The notes under the pieces: model-generated
Seen by the model: the letters and a program-made list of their open reading frames with translations, nothing else
Told to the model about the DNA's origin: nothing
Databases searched by the model: none
Shown here: piece after piece, positions 26,576-36,289 of the stretch
How the letters are laid out: the number at the start of each line of letters is the position of its first letter
How positions within the stretch are numbered: the first letter of the stretch is position 1
Source: Opitutales bacterium
GTDB taxonomy: Bacteria > Verrucomicrobiota > Verrucomicrobiia > Opitutales > Oceanipulchritudinaceae
Length of the DNA: 64,000 nucleotides
Reading direction: 5' to 3'
Assembly: GCA_016932335.1 (NCBI GenBank)
Contig: JAFGCZ010000015.1
Span: 61,367 to 125,366 of the forward strand
Program-made: the position numbers and the translations under genes

Positions 26576-27415
26576 TTACGAGGAAATGTCAACCGCTTCT
26601 CCGTCAAATTCGGAAACCAACCCTGCCTCGTCGCTTTCCGCGGCCACTGCCGGTGCTTCGTTCCGCGCCCGACATTCTATGTCTTCAAAACAATCCATCT
26701 GTTCCACTGAAAGCTTGCCCAGTCGGGTCAATTCCAGAATGGCCAGAAAGGTCGAAACCAGCATAATGTGGCCGTAGGTGGCCCCTTCAAACAGTTCGGA
26801 AAAGCGGAAGCTTTTTTGGGTTTGACTCAACTGCAACAGGTATTCCATGCGATCTGCCACGGTTACAGACTCATCCTGAATATTGCCTACGGTGATCTTC
26901 TCCGAAAGCCGCCGCAAAACCTGGTTGAAACAGTTCCACAACTCTATCTGGTCGGTTTTCTTTAACGGCCGGGTAACAAATTCCTCGTTGGCATCCTGGA
27001 AATCTCTGGGAATCAGGTTCTGCGCGGAATCAATCAGCGTCTGCAGCTGTTCGGTGGCTTCCTTAAACTTCTTATACTCGATCAGTTGCTGCACCAGTTC
27101 CCAGCGCGGGTCGGCATCCTGTTCCGTGTTGCCGTCTTCTTCGCTGGGCTGTTGCTCCTTGGGCAGCAGCATGCGGCTCTTGATCTGCATCAGCGTTGCC
27201 GCCATCACAAAGAACTCTCCGGCAACGTCCAGTTGCAGTTCCTCCATATTGTAGAGAATTTCCAGATACTGCCGGGTTACCGTGCCGATGGGAATGTCGT
27301 AGATATCGATCTCGCTCCTGCGGATGAGATACAACAGCAGATCCAGAGGACCCTCAAATGCCGGTAATACAATGGATTGGTCAAACCGTTTGACTAGACT
27401 ATCATTTGGCTTCAC
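26576..27415 (-). CDS. scpA: Segregation and condensation protein A
   Basis: A 279-residue protein with the kleisin N terminus VLPAFEGPLDLLLYLIRRSEIDIYDIPI and the conserved MAATLMQIKSRMLLP helix. The central part is acidic, and the C-terminal winged-helix half is YGHIMLVSTFLAILELTRLGKL. ScpA bridges the SMC heads together with ScpB in chromosome condensation. It follows lptD by 12 bp on the minus strand and precedes the small CTG-start gene, so the three may share one transcript. No scpB or smc is in the window. Confidence 0.92.
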   Translation of the reverse strand: MKPNDSLVKRFDQSIVLPAFEGPLDLLLYLIRRSEIDIYDIPIGTVTRQYLEILYNMEELQLDVAGEFFVMAATLMQIKSRMLLPKEQQPSEEDGNTEQDADPRWELVQQLIEYKKFKEATEQLQTLIDSAQNLIPRDFQDANEEFVTRPLKKTDQIELWNCFNQVLRRLSEKITVGNIQDESVTVADRMEYLLQLSQTQKSFRFSELFEGATYGHIMLVSTFLAILELTRLGKLSVEQMDCFEDIECRARNEAPAVAAESDEAGLVSEFDGEAVDISS

Positions 27416-27427
27416 CGCTCAATCCAC

Positions 27428-29551
27428 TTAGAACTGCAGAAGCCTTACCAGCATCGAGAAACGGGTGCTGTCTTCGCGCAGGTTATGCCGGTCACGGCTG
27501 ATTTCATAACCGATTTCCCATGAGTGCCCCACGCGCTGCAACAGCATGTAGGACTGTTCTATCAGCTCATCATTGAGTGCGTCCCAGCGCAGGAATACCT
27601 TGGCGGAGAAGCGTTCGTTGATGCGGTAGAAACCGCCAAAGGCGTATTCTTCAATCTGGCTATTCAGGTTATCGGCATAGAAAGAAGCCATCCATTTGTC
27701 GCCACTCTTTAGGCTGATGCGGAAGAGCTGGTCTTCCATGGTCAGCGTTTCGGTATCGGTTTTGGTCTCATAAGCCAGTTCCAGCCAGTTGGCAGGGCTC
27801 AATACCGTTTGTGTGTAAAAAGCATCCCAGGCTGGTTCGTCTCCTTGGCGGTCCAGATTCAGGTCCTGGTAAAGGTTTACGTGCAGCAATTCTCTGGAGC
27901 CGGCACCTTTTTCCGCACGGGTCAACAGAGTGTTTTTCACCCCGAAACGAACCAGATGCATATCTTCCAGTGTGTCTATGTTGCGCATCTCATTCAGGTC
28001 AATGATTGGTATGGCCGTGGAGAAGACATTGCTGTCATATGGGCGAATCAAATCGTTCCCATCTTCATCTGCTGTAATGTAGCGATACTGCACCACCGGC
28101 TTTAGAATGTGGCGCAATCCGTTGATGCCCCAGTTCTTGTTTTTATAGTCCCATTCACCGTAGGCCTGAAGTTCCAGGTCGGCACCAAATTCGCCCATCC
28201 AGCGCTCCAGAGCATCATCGTAAAAAGCCCCCTGATTGTAGCGGGTATAGCGACCTCCGGCCATCGGAGTCAATGTGGCCCAGTTGCTCAGACGGAGCGG
28301 AGCCTTCCATTCATACATGGCATCAAACCGCAACACATCTGCCCCTAGATTCAACGGGTAGGACATATTGTTGAGGTCTTCCAGATTGTCCGACATGTTG
28401 GCTACAGCAATATGGCCGTTGTGGAAAATACCGGTATCGGCAATAGGGGAGGTTATCAGGTCCAGGCGGGCTTCCGGCTGGCGCTTGACTACGTAATAAG
28501 CTTCGTTCGGGTCAAAGCGCGAAAATACAGAGCCCACAAATGTCTTTCCGCGGTAAACGGCCTCAATAAAGGAGCTGGCTTCTTCGTCCTGCTCAAAAGC
28601 GCCTTCATCGTAGTCGCGCAGCATTTCACTGTCACTCCAGGCATCCACCTTGGCGGTAATGTCAATGTTCTCGCCTATGTGCTGTTTATGGCGCAGTGTC
28701 ACGTAGTAGCGGTCTTCCTCTACCGGGTATCCCAGGCGGTCTACACCTAAATCGCCGCCGTCATGAATGTAACCGGAGAAGAGCTCCGTGTGCACGCTCA
28801 TGTTTTCCGATTTATAATCCCATTCGGCGTCCGGGCCGATCAAAATGCCGCGTCTGGAATACAAGCCGAGGTCGGTCCCCAGTTTCAATCCGTTGCCTAC
28901 CGGCAGTAAAGTCCTTGTTTTCAGGTAGGCTCCATAGTTGTTGCGGTAGCCGATCTGACCCGAAAAACTCAGTCCGGGGTCATCCACCGAACCACCCGAT
29001 ACCGGCAGCTTGAATAAATGGAACGATCCCAGCCCGGGGCTCAGTTCCTCCACCTGGATTTCTTTGCCGTTGATTACGCGAACCTTCTTGGCGTCGGCAT
29101 AAGGTGCGGCGGCTTCCGGTTCCTGGAAATAGATACGGGTGTTCTCCAATACGATATCGTCCGGTGTGCCGTAGAAACGCTCTCCCTTAGCCACTAAATC
29201 TGCATTCCCCGCACGAAAGGCCTCCGACGAAAAACTCTTGGTCTTCACATTGTAGGTGAGCTTTTGCCCGACGACACGGAAGCCTTCCTGATTGATGCGC
29301 ACGTTGCCGATCGCTTCGGCACGCTCTTCCTGCTGGTAGTAGCGTATCTCATCGGCGATGACCACAAATTCGTCGTGCGTGAACATCGCTTCTCCGCGGG
29401 CTACAAGACTCTGGGTATTGGCGTCGAATTCAATCGGTTGCTCCGAACTCAACTGGGGGGCTGCTCCGTGCAGCTTAATCAGCGTGAGCATCGAAAAGAG
29501 CAGAAGAGAGGCAAGTCTTGGGAGTTTGTGGTGCTTACGAGTCATCATCAT
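27428..29551 (-). CDS. lptD: LptD/OstA-like outer-membrane LPS assembly protein
   Basis: The ~707-residue product has a signal peptide (ending around LIKLHGA). An N-terminal OstA-type jelly-roll domain follows (about residues 35-150: IEFDANTQSLVARGEAMFTHDEF). Then comes a long beta-barrel region with alternating aromatic residues, ending in RFSMLVRLLQF with the C-terminal Phe usual for outer-membrane barrels. LptD with LptE inserts LPS into the outer leaflet. Three consecutive ATG codons at 29551, 29548 and 29545 are possible starts; a TTG at 29584 is less likely. It is first in a presumed lptD-scpA-small gene-trxA transcript. Confidence 0.82.
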   Translation of the reverse strand: MMMTRKHHKLPRLASLLLFSMLTLIKLHGAAPQLSSEQPIEFDANTQSLVARGEAMFTHDEFVVIADEIRYYQQEERAEAIGNVRINQEGFRVVGQKLTYNVKTKSFSSEAFRAGNADLVAKGERFYGTPDDIVLENTRIYFQEPEAAAPYADAKKVRVINGKEIQVEELSPGLGSFHLFKLPVSGGSVDDPGLSFSGQIGYRNNYGAYLKTRTLLPVGNGLKLGTDLGLYSRRGILIGPDAEWDYKSENMSVHTELFSGYIHDGGDLGVDRLGYPVEEDRYYVTLRHKQHIGENIDITAKVDAWSDSEMLRDYDEGAFEQDEEASSFIEAVYRGKTFVGSVFSRFDPNEAYYVVKRQPEARLDLITSPIADTGIFHNGHIAVANMSDNLEDLNNMSYPLNLGADVLRFDAMYEWKAPLRLSNWATLTPMAGGRYTRYNQGAFYDDALERWMGEFGADLELQAYGEWDYKNKNWGINGLRHILKPVVQYRYITADEDGNDLIRPYDSNVFSTAIPIIDLNEMRNIDTLEDMHLVRFGVKNTLLTRAEKGAGSRELLHVNLYQDLNLDRQGDEPAWDAFYTQTVLSPANWLELAYETKTDTETLTMEDQLFRISLKSGDKWMASFYADNLNSQIEEYAFGGFYRINERFSAKVFLRWDALNDELIEQSYMLLQRVGHSWEIGYEISRDRHNLREDSTRFSMLVRLLQF

Positions 29552-29771
29552 AGGTTTTGCGTCACTATGACAAAGCACGCTCAAATGAAAAGCCTTAATT
29601 ATACTCCGGAAAATCAGCTCCGACGCTTTCGCATTTTTAACGCAAAATGAGTTGCCCGAATCGCTGTAAATCCATACTTAGTTGTTCCCATACATTGGAT
29701 CGCTTTGCCACGAGGCGAGTTTCTCCCTTGTTTTCAGATGTCCCCTAATCAGTCAACCAACGGATTTAACT

Positions 29772-31982
29772 GTGATTATTTCAGAAAAAGACCTCTCCGC
29801 CGTTCTCAAAAGTAAACATCACTCTCCCCATAGTGTGCTGGGTATGCACACGATCACGGTCAAAGGGAACAAATGTCTGGTGGTTCGGGCCTATCTCGAT
29901 GATGCCAAATCCTGCGAAGTGGTCGATTATCTCGGGCAGCCCGAAAAACGCTATGTTCTGGATCGCCTTTCCGAAGACGGTTTTTTTGAGGGATTGATTC
30001 CCGACCGCGAAGAGCCTTTTGCCTACCGACTGCGTAAGGAAAGCTTTGCCGGAGGAGTCAGTCAGTTTCACGATCCTTATTGCTTCCTCCCCAGCCTCAG
30101 CAACGAGGACCTCTACCTTTTTAATGAGGGCAACGATTACCGTGCCTACCTCAAGCTGGGCGCTCACTGCCGCACCTATGGTGATGTTACCGGCTACTCC
30201 TTTGCCGTGTGGGCGCCTTCGGCCAAGAGAGTCTCCGTAGTGGGCGATTTCAACCGTTGGGACGGCCGTTACCATGTCATGCGGGCATTGGGAGCCTCCG
30301 GAGTCTGGGAGATTTTTATCCCCGGTATTTTCGAGGGTACTAAATATAAATTTGAAATACTCACCCAGGAAGGGCACCTCGTCCTGAAAACCGACCCCTA
30401 TGCTACCGCGTTCGAGTCGCCTCCGAACAATGCCTCCATCATTAAGCATGTGGACTCTTATGACTGGCAGGATGCGGAGTGGATCGAAAACCGTGCCCGA
30501 AAAGATTGGCAGAAAGAGCCCGTCAGCGTATACGAGGTCCATATCAATTCCTGGAAGCGGGTCGTGGAGGACGGGTTCCGCCCCTACTCCTACCGCGAGC
30601 TGGCCACCGAGCTGGTTGCCTATGTTAAGGACATGGGCTTCACCCATGTCGAATTCATGCCCTTGGCCGAGCATCCGTTTACCGGCTCCTGGGGCTATCA
30701 GGTTACCGGATTTTTTGCCCCGACCCACCGCTATGGCAGCCCCGAAGACTTTCAGTTCCTTGTCGATACCCTCCACCGCAACGGCATCGGTGTGATTATG
30801 GACTGGGTTCCCGGGCACTTTCCCCTCGATTCCTTTGCTCTGGCCCATTTCGATGGCTCGCACCTGTATGAGCATGCCGATCCCCGCCAGGGCTTCCATC
30901 AGGACTGGGGCACCTACATTTTTAACTACGGACGCCACGAGGTCTCCTGTTTTCTCATTGCCAACGCCCTTTCCTGGATCGACCGCTACCACATCGATGG
31001 TCTTCGGGTGGATGCCGTGGCCTCCATGCTTTACCTCGACTATTCCCGCAAAGACGGTGAATGGATCCCCAATAAATTCGGCGGCAACGAAAACCTCGAC
31101 GCCATCGAATTCCTCCGCAAAACAAACCGACTGGTTCATGAACTCTACCCCGGTGTGATGACGATTGCCGAGGAGTCCACCGCCTTTGGCGGTGTTACCA
31201 AACCGGTTTCCGAGAATGGGCTGGGCTTCGACTTTAAATGGAATATGGGCTGGATGCACGATACTCTGGAATATTTCCAGAAGGATCCTATTCACCGCAA
31301 ATGGCATCACAATAACCTGACCTTCGGCATGGTATATCAATATTCCGAAAACTTTATTCAGGTGTTTTCTCACGACGAAGTCGTTCACGGTAAACAGTCC
31401 ATGATCCACAAGATGGCTGCCGGCAGCATGTCCGATAAAGCCTCTAACCTGAGAGCCCTCTACGCTCTGATGTGGATTTGGCCGGGCAAAAACACCCTCT
31501 TTATGGGCTCGGAGTTCGGCCAGAGCAACGAATGGCAGTACGACGCCAGTCTGCAGTGGGAACTCCTCCAGTATCTGGACCATTCCGGCGTTCAGCATCT
31601 GGTACGCGACCTCAACGGTATTTACACATCTTCCCCGTCGCTTTATACGATGGATGCCGATGGACAGGGCTTCTCCTGGGTAAACCTAAACGACAGCGAA
31701 GCCTCCATCCTCTCCTTCCTCCGCAAAGGAAAAGCGGATACCGACCTCTGGCTGGCAGTTGGCCATTACACCCCCGTGGTTCGCAGCAGCTATCGCGTTG
31801 GTGTTCCGCGGGCCGGCTTCTGGAAGGAAGTCATCAATACCGACTCTAAATTCTACGGAGGGCAGGGGCACGGTAACTTTGGCGGCCTCTACGCCGAAGA
31901 AGTCCCCTGCGACGGTCACCCCTTTTCTTTGGAACTGACCATTCCCCCCACATCTACACTTGTTTTTAAATACGAAGGATAA
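29772..31982 (+). CDS. glgB: 1,4-alpha-glucan branching enzyme
   Basis: A 736-residue GH13 enzyme: N-terminal beta domains (HHSPHSVLGMH), a CBM48 module (FAVWAPSAKRVSVVGDFNRW), the TIM barrel, and a C-terminal all-beta domain. Catalytic residues fall at Asp414 (GLRVDAVASM), Glu467 (IAEEST) and Asp535 (FSHDEVVHG), each nine above E. coli GlgB Asp405/Glu458/Asp526. It makes alpha-1,6 branches in glycogen. The GTG at 29772 is chosen because it gives this consistent offset; a TTG at 29682 would add 30 residues. No other glycogen gene is adjacent. Confidence 0.94.
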   Translation: MIISEKDLSAVLKSKHHSPHSVLGMHTITVKGNKCLVVRAYLDDAKSCEVVDYLGQPEKRYVLDRLSEDGFFEGLIPDREEPFAYRLRKESFAGGVSQFHDPYCFLPSLSNEDLYLFNEGNDYRAYLKLGAHCRTYGDVTGYSFAVWAPSAKRVSVVGDFNRWDGRYHVMRALGASGVWEIFIPGIFEGTKYKFEILTQEGHLVLKTDPYATAFESPPNNASIIKHVDSYDWQDAEWIENRARKDWQKEPVSVYEVHINSWKRVVEDGFRPYSYRELATELVAYVKDMGFTHVEFMPLAEHPFTGSWGYQVTGFFAPTHRYGSPEDFQFLVDTLHRNGIGVIMDWVPGHFPLDSFALAHFDGSHLYEHADPRQGFHQDWGTYIFNYGRHEVSCFLIANALSWIDRYHIDGLRVDAVASMLYLDYSRKDGEWIPNKFGGNENLDAIEFLRKTNRLVHELYPGVMTIAEESTAFGGVTKPVSENGLGFDFKWNMGWMHDTLEYFQKDPIHRKWHHNNLTFGMVYQYSENFIQVFSHDEVVHGKQSMIHKMAAGSMSDKASNLRALYALMWIWPGKNTLFMGSEFGQSNEWQYDASLQWELLQYLDHSGVQHLVRDLNGIYTSSPSLYTMDADGQGFSWVNLNDSEASILSFLRKGKADTDLWLAVGHYTPVVRSSYRVGVPRAGFWKEVINTDSKFYGGQGHGNFGGLYAEEVPCDGHPFSLELTIPPTSTLVFKYEG

Positions 31983-32074
31983 TTTTTAACCCCTCCAGAT
32001 GACACCGGTCAGTCGGTCCCATACCCCGCGCCTCTCTACCGGGTGCCCGGGCGTGTTACAGTCTGATAGTCACT

Positions 32075-32095
32075 TTTTTGCAGGTTCTGCAAAAA
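32075..32095. other. Hairpin between glgB and tig
   Basis: A 9-bp stem (32075-32083 with 32087-32095) and GTT loop, about 45 bp before the tig start. It is U-rich on the 5' arm and A-rich on the 3' arm, so it lacks the usual terminator tail on this strand. It could be a leader structure. Confidence 0.4.
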
Positions 32096-32141
32096 GGCAT
32101 TGACCCCGGCCCGTTGTCTGGTTTTAGTGCGCATTTTTCTC

Positions 32142-33467
32142 ATGAACCTGACGACCGAACACCTTTCCGATACACGCAAGAAGATCACCGTAGCAATTTC
32201 TGCTGAAGAAACTGCTCAGGAGTACCAAGGCATTCTTAAAGAGTTTGTTAAGCAAGCTAAGGTGCCCGGTTTTCGCCCGGGGAAGATTCCCACGAATATT
32301 GTTGAGCGTAAATACAGCAAAGAGCTGTCGGAAGAACTCACCCGCAAGTGCCTGACCAAGGCCTACAACCATGTTGTTACCGATTCCGGGTTTGAGGTTT
32401 ACACCGTTGTCGACGCTGAAGAACCGGAAGTGGTCAAGGGAGTTGAAGTTTCCTTTGAAGTTACTGTGGACGTGAACCCCGAGTTCGAACTTCCCGAATA
32501 CAAGGAAATCCCTGTCACCCTCGTTCCGGTTGAAGTGACCGATCAGGATGTGGACGATATGATCGACGAAATCCGCAAGCAGCGCGCAGAGTTCAACGTT
32601 GTTGAAACTCCTGCCAAGGCCACCGATTACGTTAAGGTCAGTTACGAAGGTTTTATCGACGGTCAGTCTATCTCCGAAATTTGCCCCGATAAGAAGGTAT
32701 GGGCAAAGCAGGAAAATACATGGGAAGAAGCCGCTCCCGAGGAATCCCGCCGCATGGGTGTTCCCGCCGTTATGGATGGCATCCTTGGCATGAAAGCCGA
32801 AGATTCCAAGGAAGTGGAAATGACTTTTGCCGAAGATCACGAAGTTGAAGCCCTCCGCGGCAAAACTGCAACTTATAAGATCACCGTGCACGAAGTGCGC
32901 GAGCGTGTGCTCCCCGAGCTTAATGAGGATTTCCTCAAGTCACTCCAGATCGAATCGGTTGAACAGCTCAAGGACCGCATCTTCCAGGACCTCGAAGGTC
33001 GCAAGAAGAATGAACAGGCCGGTGACAAACGCCGCCAGATCCTCGCTTTCCTTAACGATGCCGTTCAGATCCCTGTTCCCGAAACCGCTGTCGAAGCCCA
33101 GACTCAGGCTCTCGTTCAGCGCACCATGATGGATTACATGCGCCGTGGCGTTGCTCAGGCTGAAATGGAATCCCGTATCGAGGAACTCACCGAAAAGAGC
33201 CATAAGGCTGCTGAAGAGCAGGTTAAGCTCGACGTTATCCTTACCCGCATCGCCAAAAAGGAATCTGTCGAAGTTACCGATCAGGATATGCAGCGCGCTA
33301 TCATGATGGAAGCAATGCAGACCCGCACTAAGCCCGAAGAGATCGTAAAGCGCCTCCAGAAGGACCGCAGAAACATCTATCAGCTCCAGCGGAACCTTCT
33401 TGTCGATAAGACGCTTGAATTTCTCAGTGAACAGGCTAAGGTAACTGAAACGGAAAAAGAAGGGTGA
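32142..33467 (+). CDS. tig: Trigger factor, ribosome-associated chaperone and prolyl isomerase
   Basis: A 441-residue protein with the three trigger factor parts. The N-terminal ribosome-binding domain carries the signature [13 protein letters not shown]-type PPIase-like domain follows at about residues 150-245, degenerate in places. The C-terminal helical arm starts about [12 protein letters not shown]. It shields nascent chains at the ribosome exit. The ATG at 32142 starts right before [18 protein letters not shown]; an upstream start at 32100 is unlikely. It leads tig-clpP-clpX, a common order. Its stop codon sits in the loop of a 10-bp hairpin. Confidence 0.92.
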   Translation: MNLTTEHLSDTRKKITVAISAEETAQEYQGILKEFVKQAKVPGFRPGKIPTNIVERKYSKELSEELTRKCLTKAYNHVVTDSGFEVYTVVDAEEPEVVKGVEVSFEVTVDVNPEFELPEYKEIPVTLVPVEVTDQDVDDMIDEIRKQRAEFNVVETPAKATDYVKVSYEGFIDGQSISEICPDKKVWAKQENTWEEAAPEESRRMGVPAVMDGILGMKAEDSKEVEMTFAEDHEVEALRGKTATYKITVHEVRERVLPELNEDFLKSLQIESVEQLKDRIFQDLEGRKKNEQAGDKRRQILAFLNDAVQIPVPETAVEAQTQALVQRTMMDYMRRGVAQAEMESRIEELTEKSHKAAEEQVKLDVILTRIAKKESVEVTDQDMQRAIMMEAMQTRTKPEEIVKRLQKDRRNIYQLQRNLLVDKTLEFLSEQAKVTETEKEG

Positions 33468-33477
33468 CCCTTCTTTT
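33455..33477 (+). terminator. Hairpin spanning the tig stop codon
   Basis: A 10-bp stem (33455-33464 with 33468-33477) whose 3-nt loop is the tig TGA itself. It ends in TTTT. It probably attenuates read-through into clpP or protects the 3' end of tig mRNA. Confidence 0.65.
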
Positions 33478-33525
33478 CTCTTCGGGAACCTTCCCGGAGT
33501 TGCTTCAACCTTAGAATTTTTATTC

Positions 33526-34131
33526 ATGAGTTATTACCTGCCACTGCCTAACGTTGTGGAGAATGACGGTCGTACGGAACGTCATTGGGATATCTACAGC
33601 CGTCTTCTCAAGGATCGCATCATCTTCATCGGCACTCCCATCGACGACTATGTCGCCAATGCTATTATTGCCCAGATGCTGCTTCTGCAGATGGAAGACC
33701 CCAAGAAGGATATTCAGCTCTACATCAATTCCCCGGGCGGAAGTGTCACCGATGGTATGGCCATTTACGATACCATGCGCTTCCTCACCTGCGATGTGAA
33801 AACCTATTGCATGGGTCAGGCCGCCAGCATGGCTACCGTTTTGCTCGCTGCCGGCACCCCCGGTAAGCGTTATGCACTGCCTCACAGCCGTGTGATGATT
33901 CACCAGCCATCGGGTGGTGCCACCGGGCAGACTTCAGACATCTCCATCGCCGCCAGAGAGATTCTCCGCTGGCGCAGAACGATCAACGAAGTGCTCTCCG
34001 AACACACCGGCAATGAGATCGAAAAGATCGAGAAAGATTCCGACCGCGATTACTACATGACCTCGCAGGAAGCCCTCGAATACGGCATTGTTGACCAAAT
34101 CCTCAAATTTAGAACTGACGAGAAGAAATAA
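33526..34131 (+). CDS. clpP: ATP-dependent Clp protease proteolytic subunit
   Basis: A 201-residue serine peptidase with the Ser-His-Asp triad at Ser101 (MGQAASMA), His126 ([10 protein letters not shown]) and Asp175 (DSDRDYYM), with the same spacing as E. coli Clp[12 protein letters not shown] forms the substrate-binding loop. It forms the double-heptamer chamber used with ClpX or ClpA. There is no long propeptide, which is common outside the enterobacteria. It lies between tig and clpX, and a strong hairpin holds its stop codon. Confidence 0.97.
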   Translation: MSYYLPLPNVVENDGRTERHWDIYSRLLKDRIIFIGTPIDDYVANAIIAQMLLLQMEDPKKDIQLYINSPGGSVTDGMAIYDTMRFLTCDVKTYCMGQAASMATVLLAAGTPGKRYALPHSRVMIHQPSGGATGQTSDISIAAREILRWRRTINEVLSEHTGNEIEKIEKDSDRDYYMTSQEALEYGIVDQILKFRTDEKK

Positions 34132-34152
34132 CTTCTCGTCAGTCCCTTTTTT
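34114..34152 (+). terminator. Terminator-like hairpin spanning the clpP stop codon
   Basis: A perfect 12-bp stem (34114-34125 with 34132-34143). The 6-nt loop AAATAA contains the clpP stop. CCC and then a six-T tract (34147-34152) follow, just before the clpX ATG at 34158. It should terminate part of the tig-clpP transcripts, and translation reaching the stop codon would melt it. Confidence 0.8.
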
Positions 34153-34157
34153 CAGAC

Positions 34158-35486
34158 ATGGCAAAATCCAATAAAATGACTTTCTGCTCCTTCTGCGGAA
34201 AGTCGGCCAATGAAGTTCGCAAAATGATCGCAGGGCCTGCCGGTGTGCACATCTGCGATTCCTGCGTAAACGTATGTAAAACGATCATCGATCGGGAACT
34301 CAAGGCGATGGACGATTCTGTGCCTGCCGCTCCCGATTCTTTCAAGGTCGTTCGCCCCGCAGAAATTAAAGCTGCGTTGGACGATTACATTGTTGGTCAG
34401 GAACACGCCAAGAAGGTCCTCGCTGTTGCCGTTTACAACCACTACAAGCGCTTGCGGGCAGAGGTTGACGGTGCTGAAGTCACATCGCTCGACGATTCCG
34501 ACTTCACAGGGGTGGAAATTGAAAAAAGCAATATCCTTCTGGTTGGGCCTACCGGTAGTGGTAAAACCTACCTGGCGCGCAACCTTGCCAACCTGCTGGA
34601 TGTTCCCTTTGCCATTGCCGACGCCACTACACTGACCGAAGCCGGTTATGTGGGGGAGGACGTTGAAAACATCGTCCTGCGCCTGCTCCAGTCCGCCAAT
34701 TACGACGTCAAACGGGCTGAAGCCGGAATCATCTATGTGGATGAAATTGATAAGATTGGCCGCAAAACAGAAAACGTATCCATCACCCGCGACGTTTCCG
34801 GGGAGGGCGTACAGCAGGCTCTGTTGAAAATTCTTGAGGGCACCGTATGTAATGTTCCGCCTCAGGGAGGCCGCAAGCACCCCAACCAGGAATACATCCG
34901 CGTCAATACCGCCAACATCCTCTTTATTTGCGGGGGCGCCTTCGTTGGCCTCGATAATATTATTCGCCGTCGCCTCGGTGCCAATACCATCGGTTGGGAG
35001 CAGACAGCAGAACGTATTGTTGAGCAGGAGACAGAAAACATTATGCGCAACATCGCGCCGGAAGATTTGGTCAAATTCGGTCTTATTCCCGAGTTTATCG
35101 GTCGTTTGCCGGTGGTTTCAGTTCTCGACGAACTCGATTGCGAGCAGTTGGAACACATCCTCTGCAATACCAAAAATGCTTTGGTGAAACAATATTCCAA
35201 ACTCTTTGCTATCGACGGTATTCGCCTGCACTTTACCCGCTCTGCTGTTCAGGCATTGGCAGAAAAAGCCCGCGAACTCAAAACCGGTGCCCGCGCCCTG
35301 CGTTCCATTATGGAAAAGCTCATGTTGGAGATTATGTATGATCTCCCCACTGAGGGCGATGTCTCCGAGGTGACTATCTCGCGTGCTTTTGTTGAAGGGC
35401 GCGGTCGTCCCAAGATCGTTCGCTCCAGCGAGGTTCCTTCTCCGCTGTCTCCTGATGATAAGCCCGATGTAACCGATGCCGCCTGA
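34158..35486 (+). CDS. clpX: ATP-dependent Clp protease ATP-binding subunit
   Basis: The 442-residue AAA+ unfoldase starts with a zinc-binding domain (CSFCGKS with Cys10 and Cys13; [10 protein letters not shown] with Cys33 and Cys36). It has Walker [12 protein letters not shown] at about residues 130-140, Walker [11 protein letters not shown], and the pore/IGF region with sensor motifs up to [16 protein letters not shown]. It recognises and threads substrates into ClpP. It lies 26 bp after clpP but behind a terminator-like hairpin. The ATG at 34158 is the only start that keeps the zinc finger complete. Confidence 0.96.
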   Translation: MAKSNKMTFCSFCGKSANEVRKMIAGPAGVHICDSCVNVCKTIIDRELKAMDDSVPAAPDSFKVVRPAEIKAALDDYIVGQEHAKKVLAVAVYNHYKRLRAEVDGAEVTSLDDSDFTGVEIEKSNILLVGPTGSGKTYLARNLANLLDVPFAIADATTLTEAGYVGEDVENIVLRLLQSANYDVKRAEAGIIYVDEIDKIGRKTENVSITRDVSGEGVQQALLKILEGTVCNVPPQGGRKHPNQEYIRVNTANILFICGGAFVGLDNIIRRRLGANTIGWEQTAERIVEQETENIMRNIAPEDLVKFGLIPEFIGRLPVVSVLDELDCEQLEHILCNTKNALVKQYSKLFAIDGIRLHFTRSAVQALAEKARELKTGARALRSIMEKLMLEIMYDLPTEGDVSEVTISRAFVEGRGRPKIVRSSEVPSPLSPDDKPDVTDAA

Positions 35487-35557
35487 GGCTTTCCGGTCTC
35501 TTTTTCAGAAAAGGGTTGAGATTATCAGGAAAGGCGGTGTAGTCGTTAATCATACCT

Positions 35558-36289
35558 ATGATGACTATCTATCCCGCCATTGATCTCAAAAACGGTCGTG
35601 TCGTTCGCCTGCTTCAAGGGCGTGCCGATCGCGAAACGGTTTATTTTGAAAACCCGGTCATTCCGGCCAAGTTGTGGAAAGAAGCCGGCGCGGAATGGCT
35701 CCATATTGTTGATCTCGACGGTGCCTTTACCGGCCAGCCCCGCAACTGGGATGTTGTGGAAAAAGTGGTCGAACTCGGTCTTAAGGTTCAGCTCGGAGGT
35801 GGTTTGCGCGATGTCGAATCTGTCCGCAATGCCGTCAACCGTGGAGTCGATCGCGTGGTTATCGGTACCAAGGCCGTTGACGGGGAGGATTTCATCAAGG
35901 AACTGGTGGATCTCTTCGGCGAGAAAATTGCGGTGGGTATCGATGCCAAGCAGGGCAAAGTAGCCGTGCGCGGATGGGTTAGCACCACAGATGTTTCCGC
36001 ACTCGATCTGGCTGCCAAAGCGGCCGAACTTGGCGTGCAAACCATTATTTATACCGATATCAGCCGCGACGGGATGCTTTCCGGGCCCAATTTCGAAGGA
36101 CAAATGGCCTTGGCCAAATCAGTTCCCTGCAGTATTATTGCCTCCGGTGGCGTTAGTTCAACGGAGGATGTCATTCGTTTCGGTGAGCTCAACCGCGAGC
36201 AGCCAAACTTGTCAGGCTGCATTGTCGGAAAGGCGCTCTACGAAAAACGGGTGGATTTGGAGAAGGCGTTTGCCGCCCTCAGCCGTTAA
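35558..36289 (+). CDS. hisA: Phosphoribosylformimino-AICAR ribotide isomerase
   Basis: A 243-residue TIM-barrel enzyme (E. coli HisA 245). The general acid/base aspartates are in YPAIDLKNGRVVRL near the N terminus (Asp9) and YTDISRDGMLSGPN in the second half, and GGGLRD binds phosphate. It catalyses the Amadori rearrangement in histidine synthesis. Two adjacent ATG codons (35558 and 35561) are possible starts. No other his gene is next to it. Its 3' end overlaps the convergent flavoprotein gene by 11 bases. Confidence 0.95.
   Translation: MMTIYPAIDLKNGRVVRLLQGRADRETVYFENPVIPAKLWKEAGAEWLHIVDLDGAFTGQPRNWDVVEKVVELGLKVQLGGGLRDVESVRNAVNRGVDRVVIGTKAVDGEDFIKELVDLFGEKIAVGIDAKQGKVAVRGWVSTTDVSALDLAAKAAELGVQTIIYTDISRDGMLSGPNFEGQMALAKSVPCSIIASGGVSSTEDVIRFGELNREQPNLSGCIVGKALYEKRVDLEKAFAALSR

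Noticed and set aside
29781..31598. 605-codon open frame antisense to glgB
   Set aside because: It lies fully opposite a well-supported gene and has a composition typical of a shadow frame caused by codon bias.
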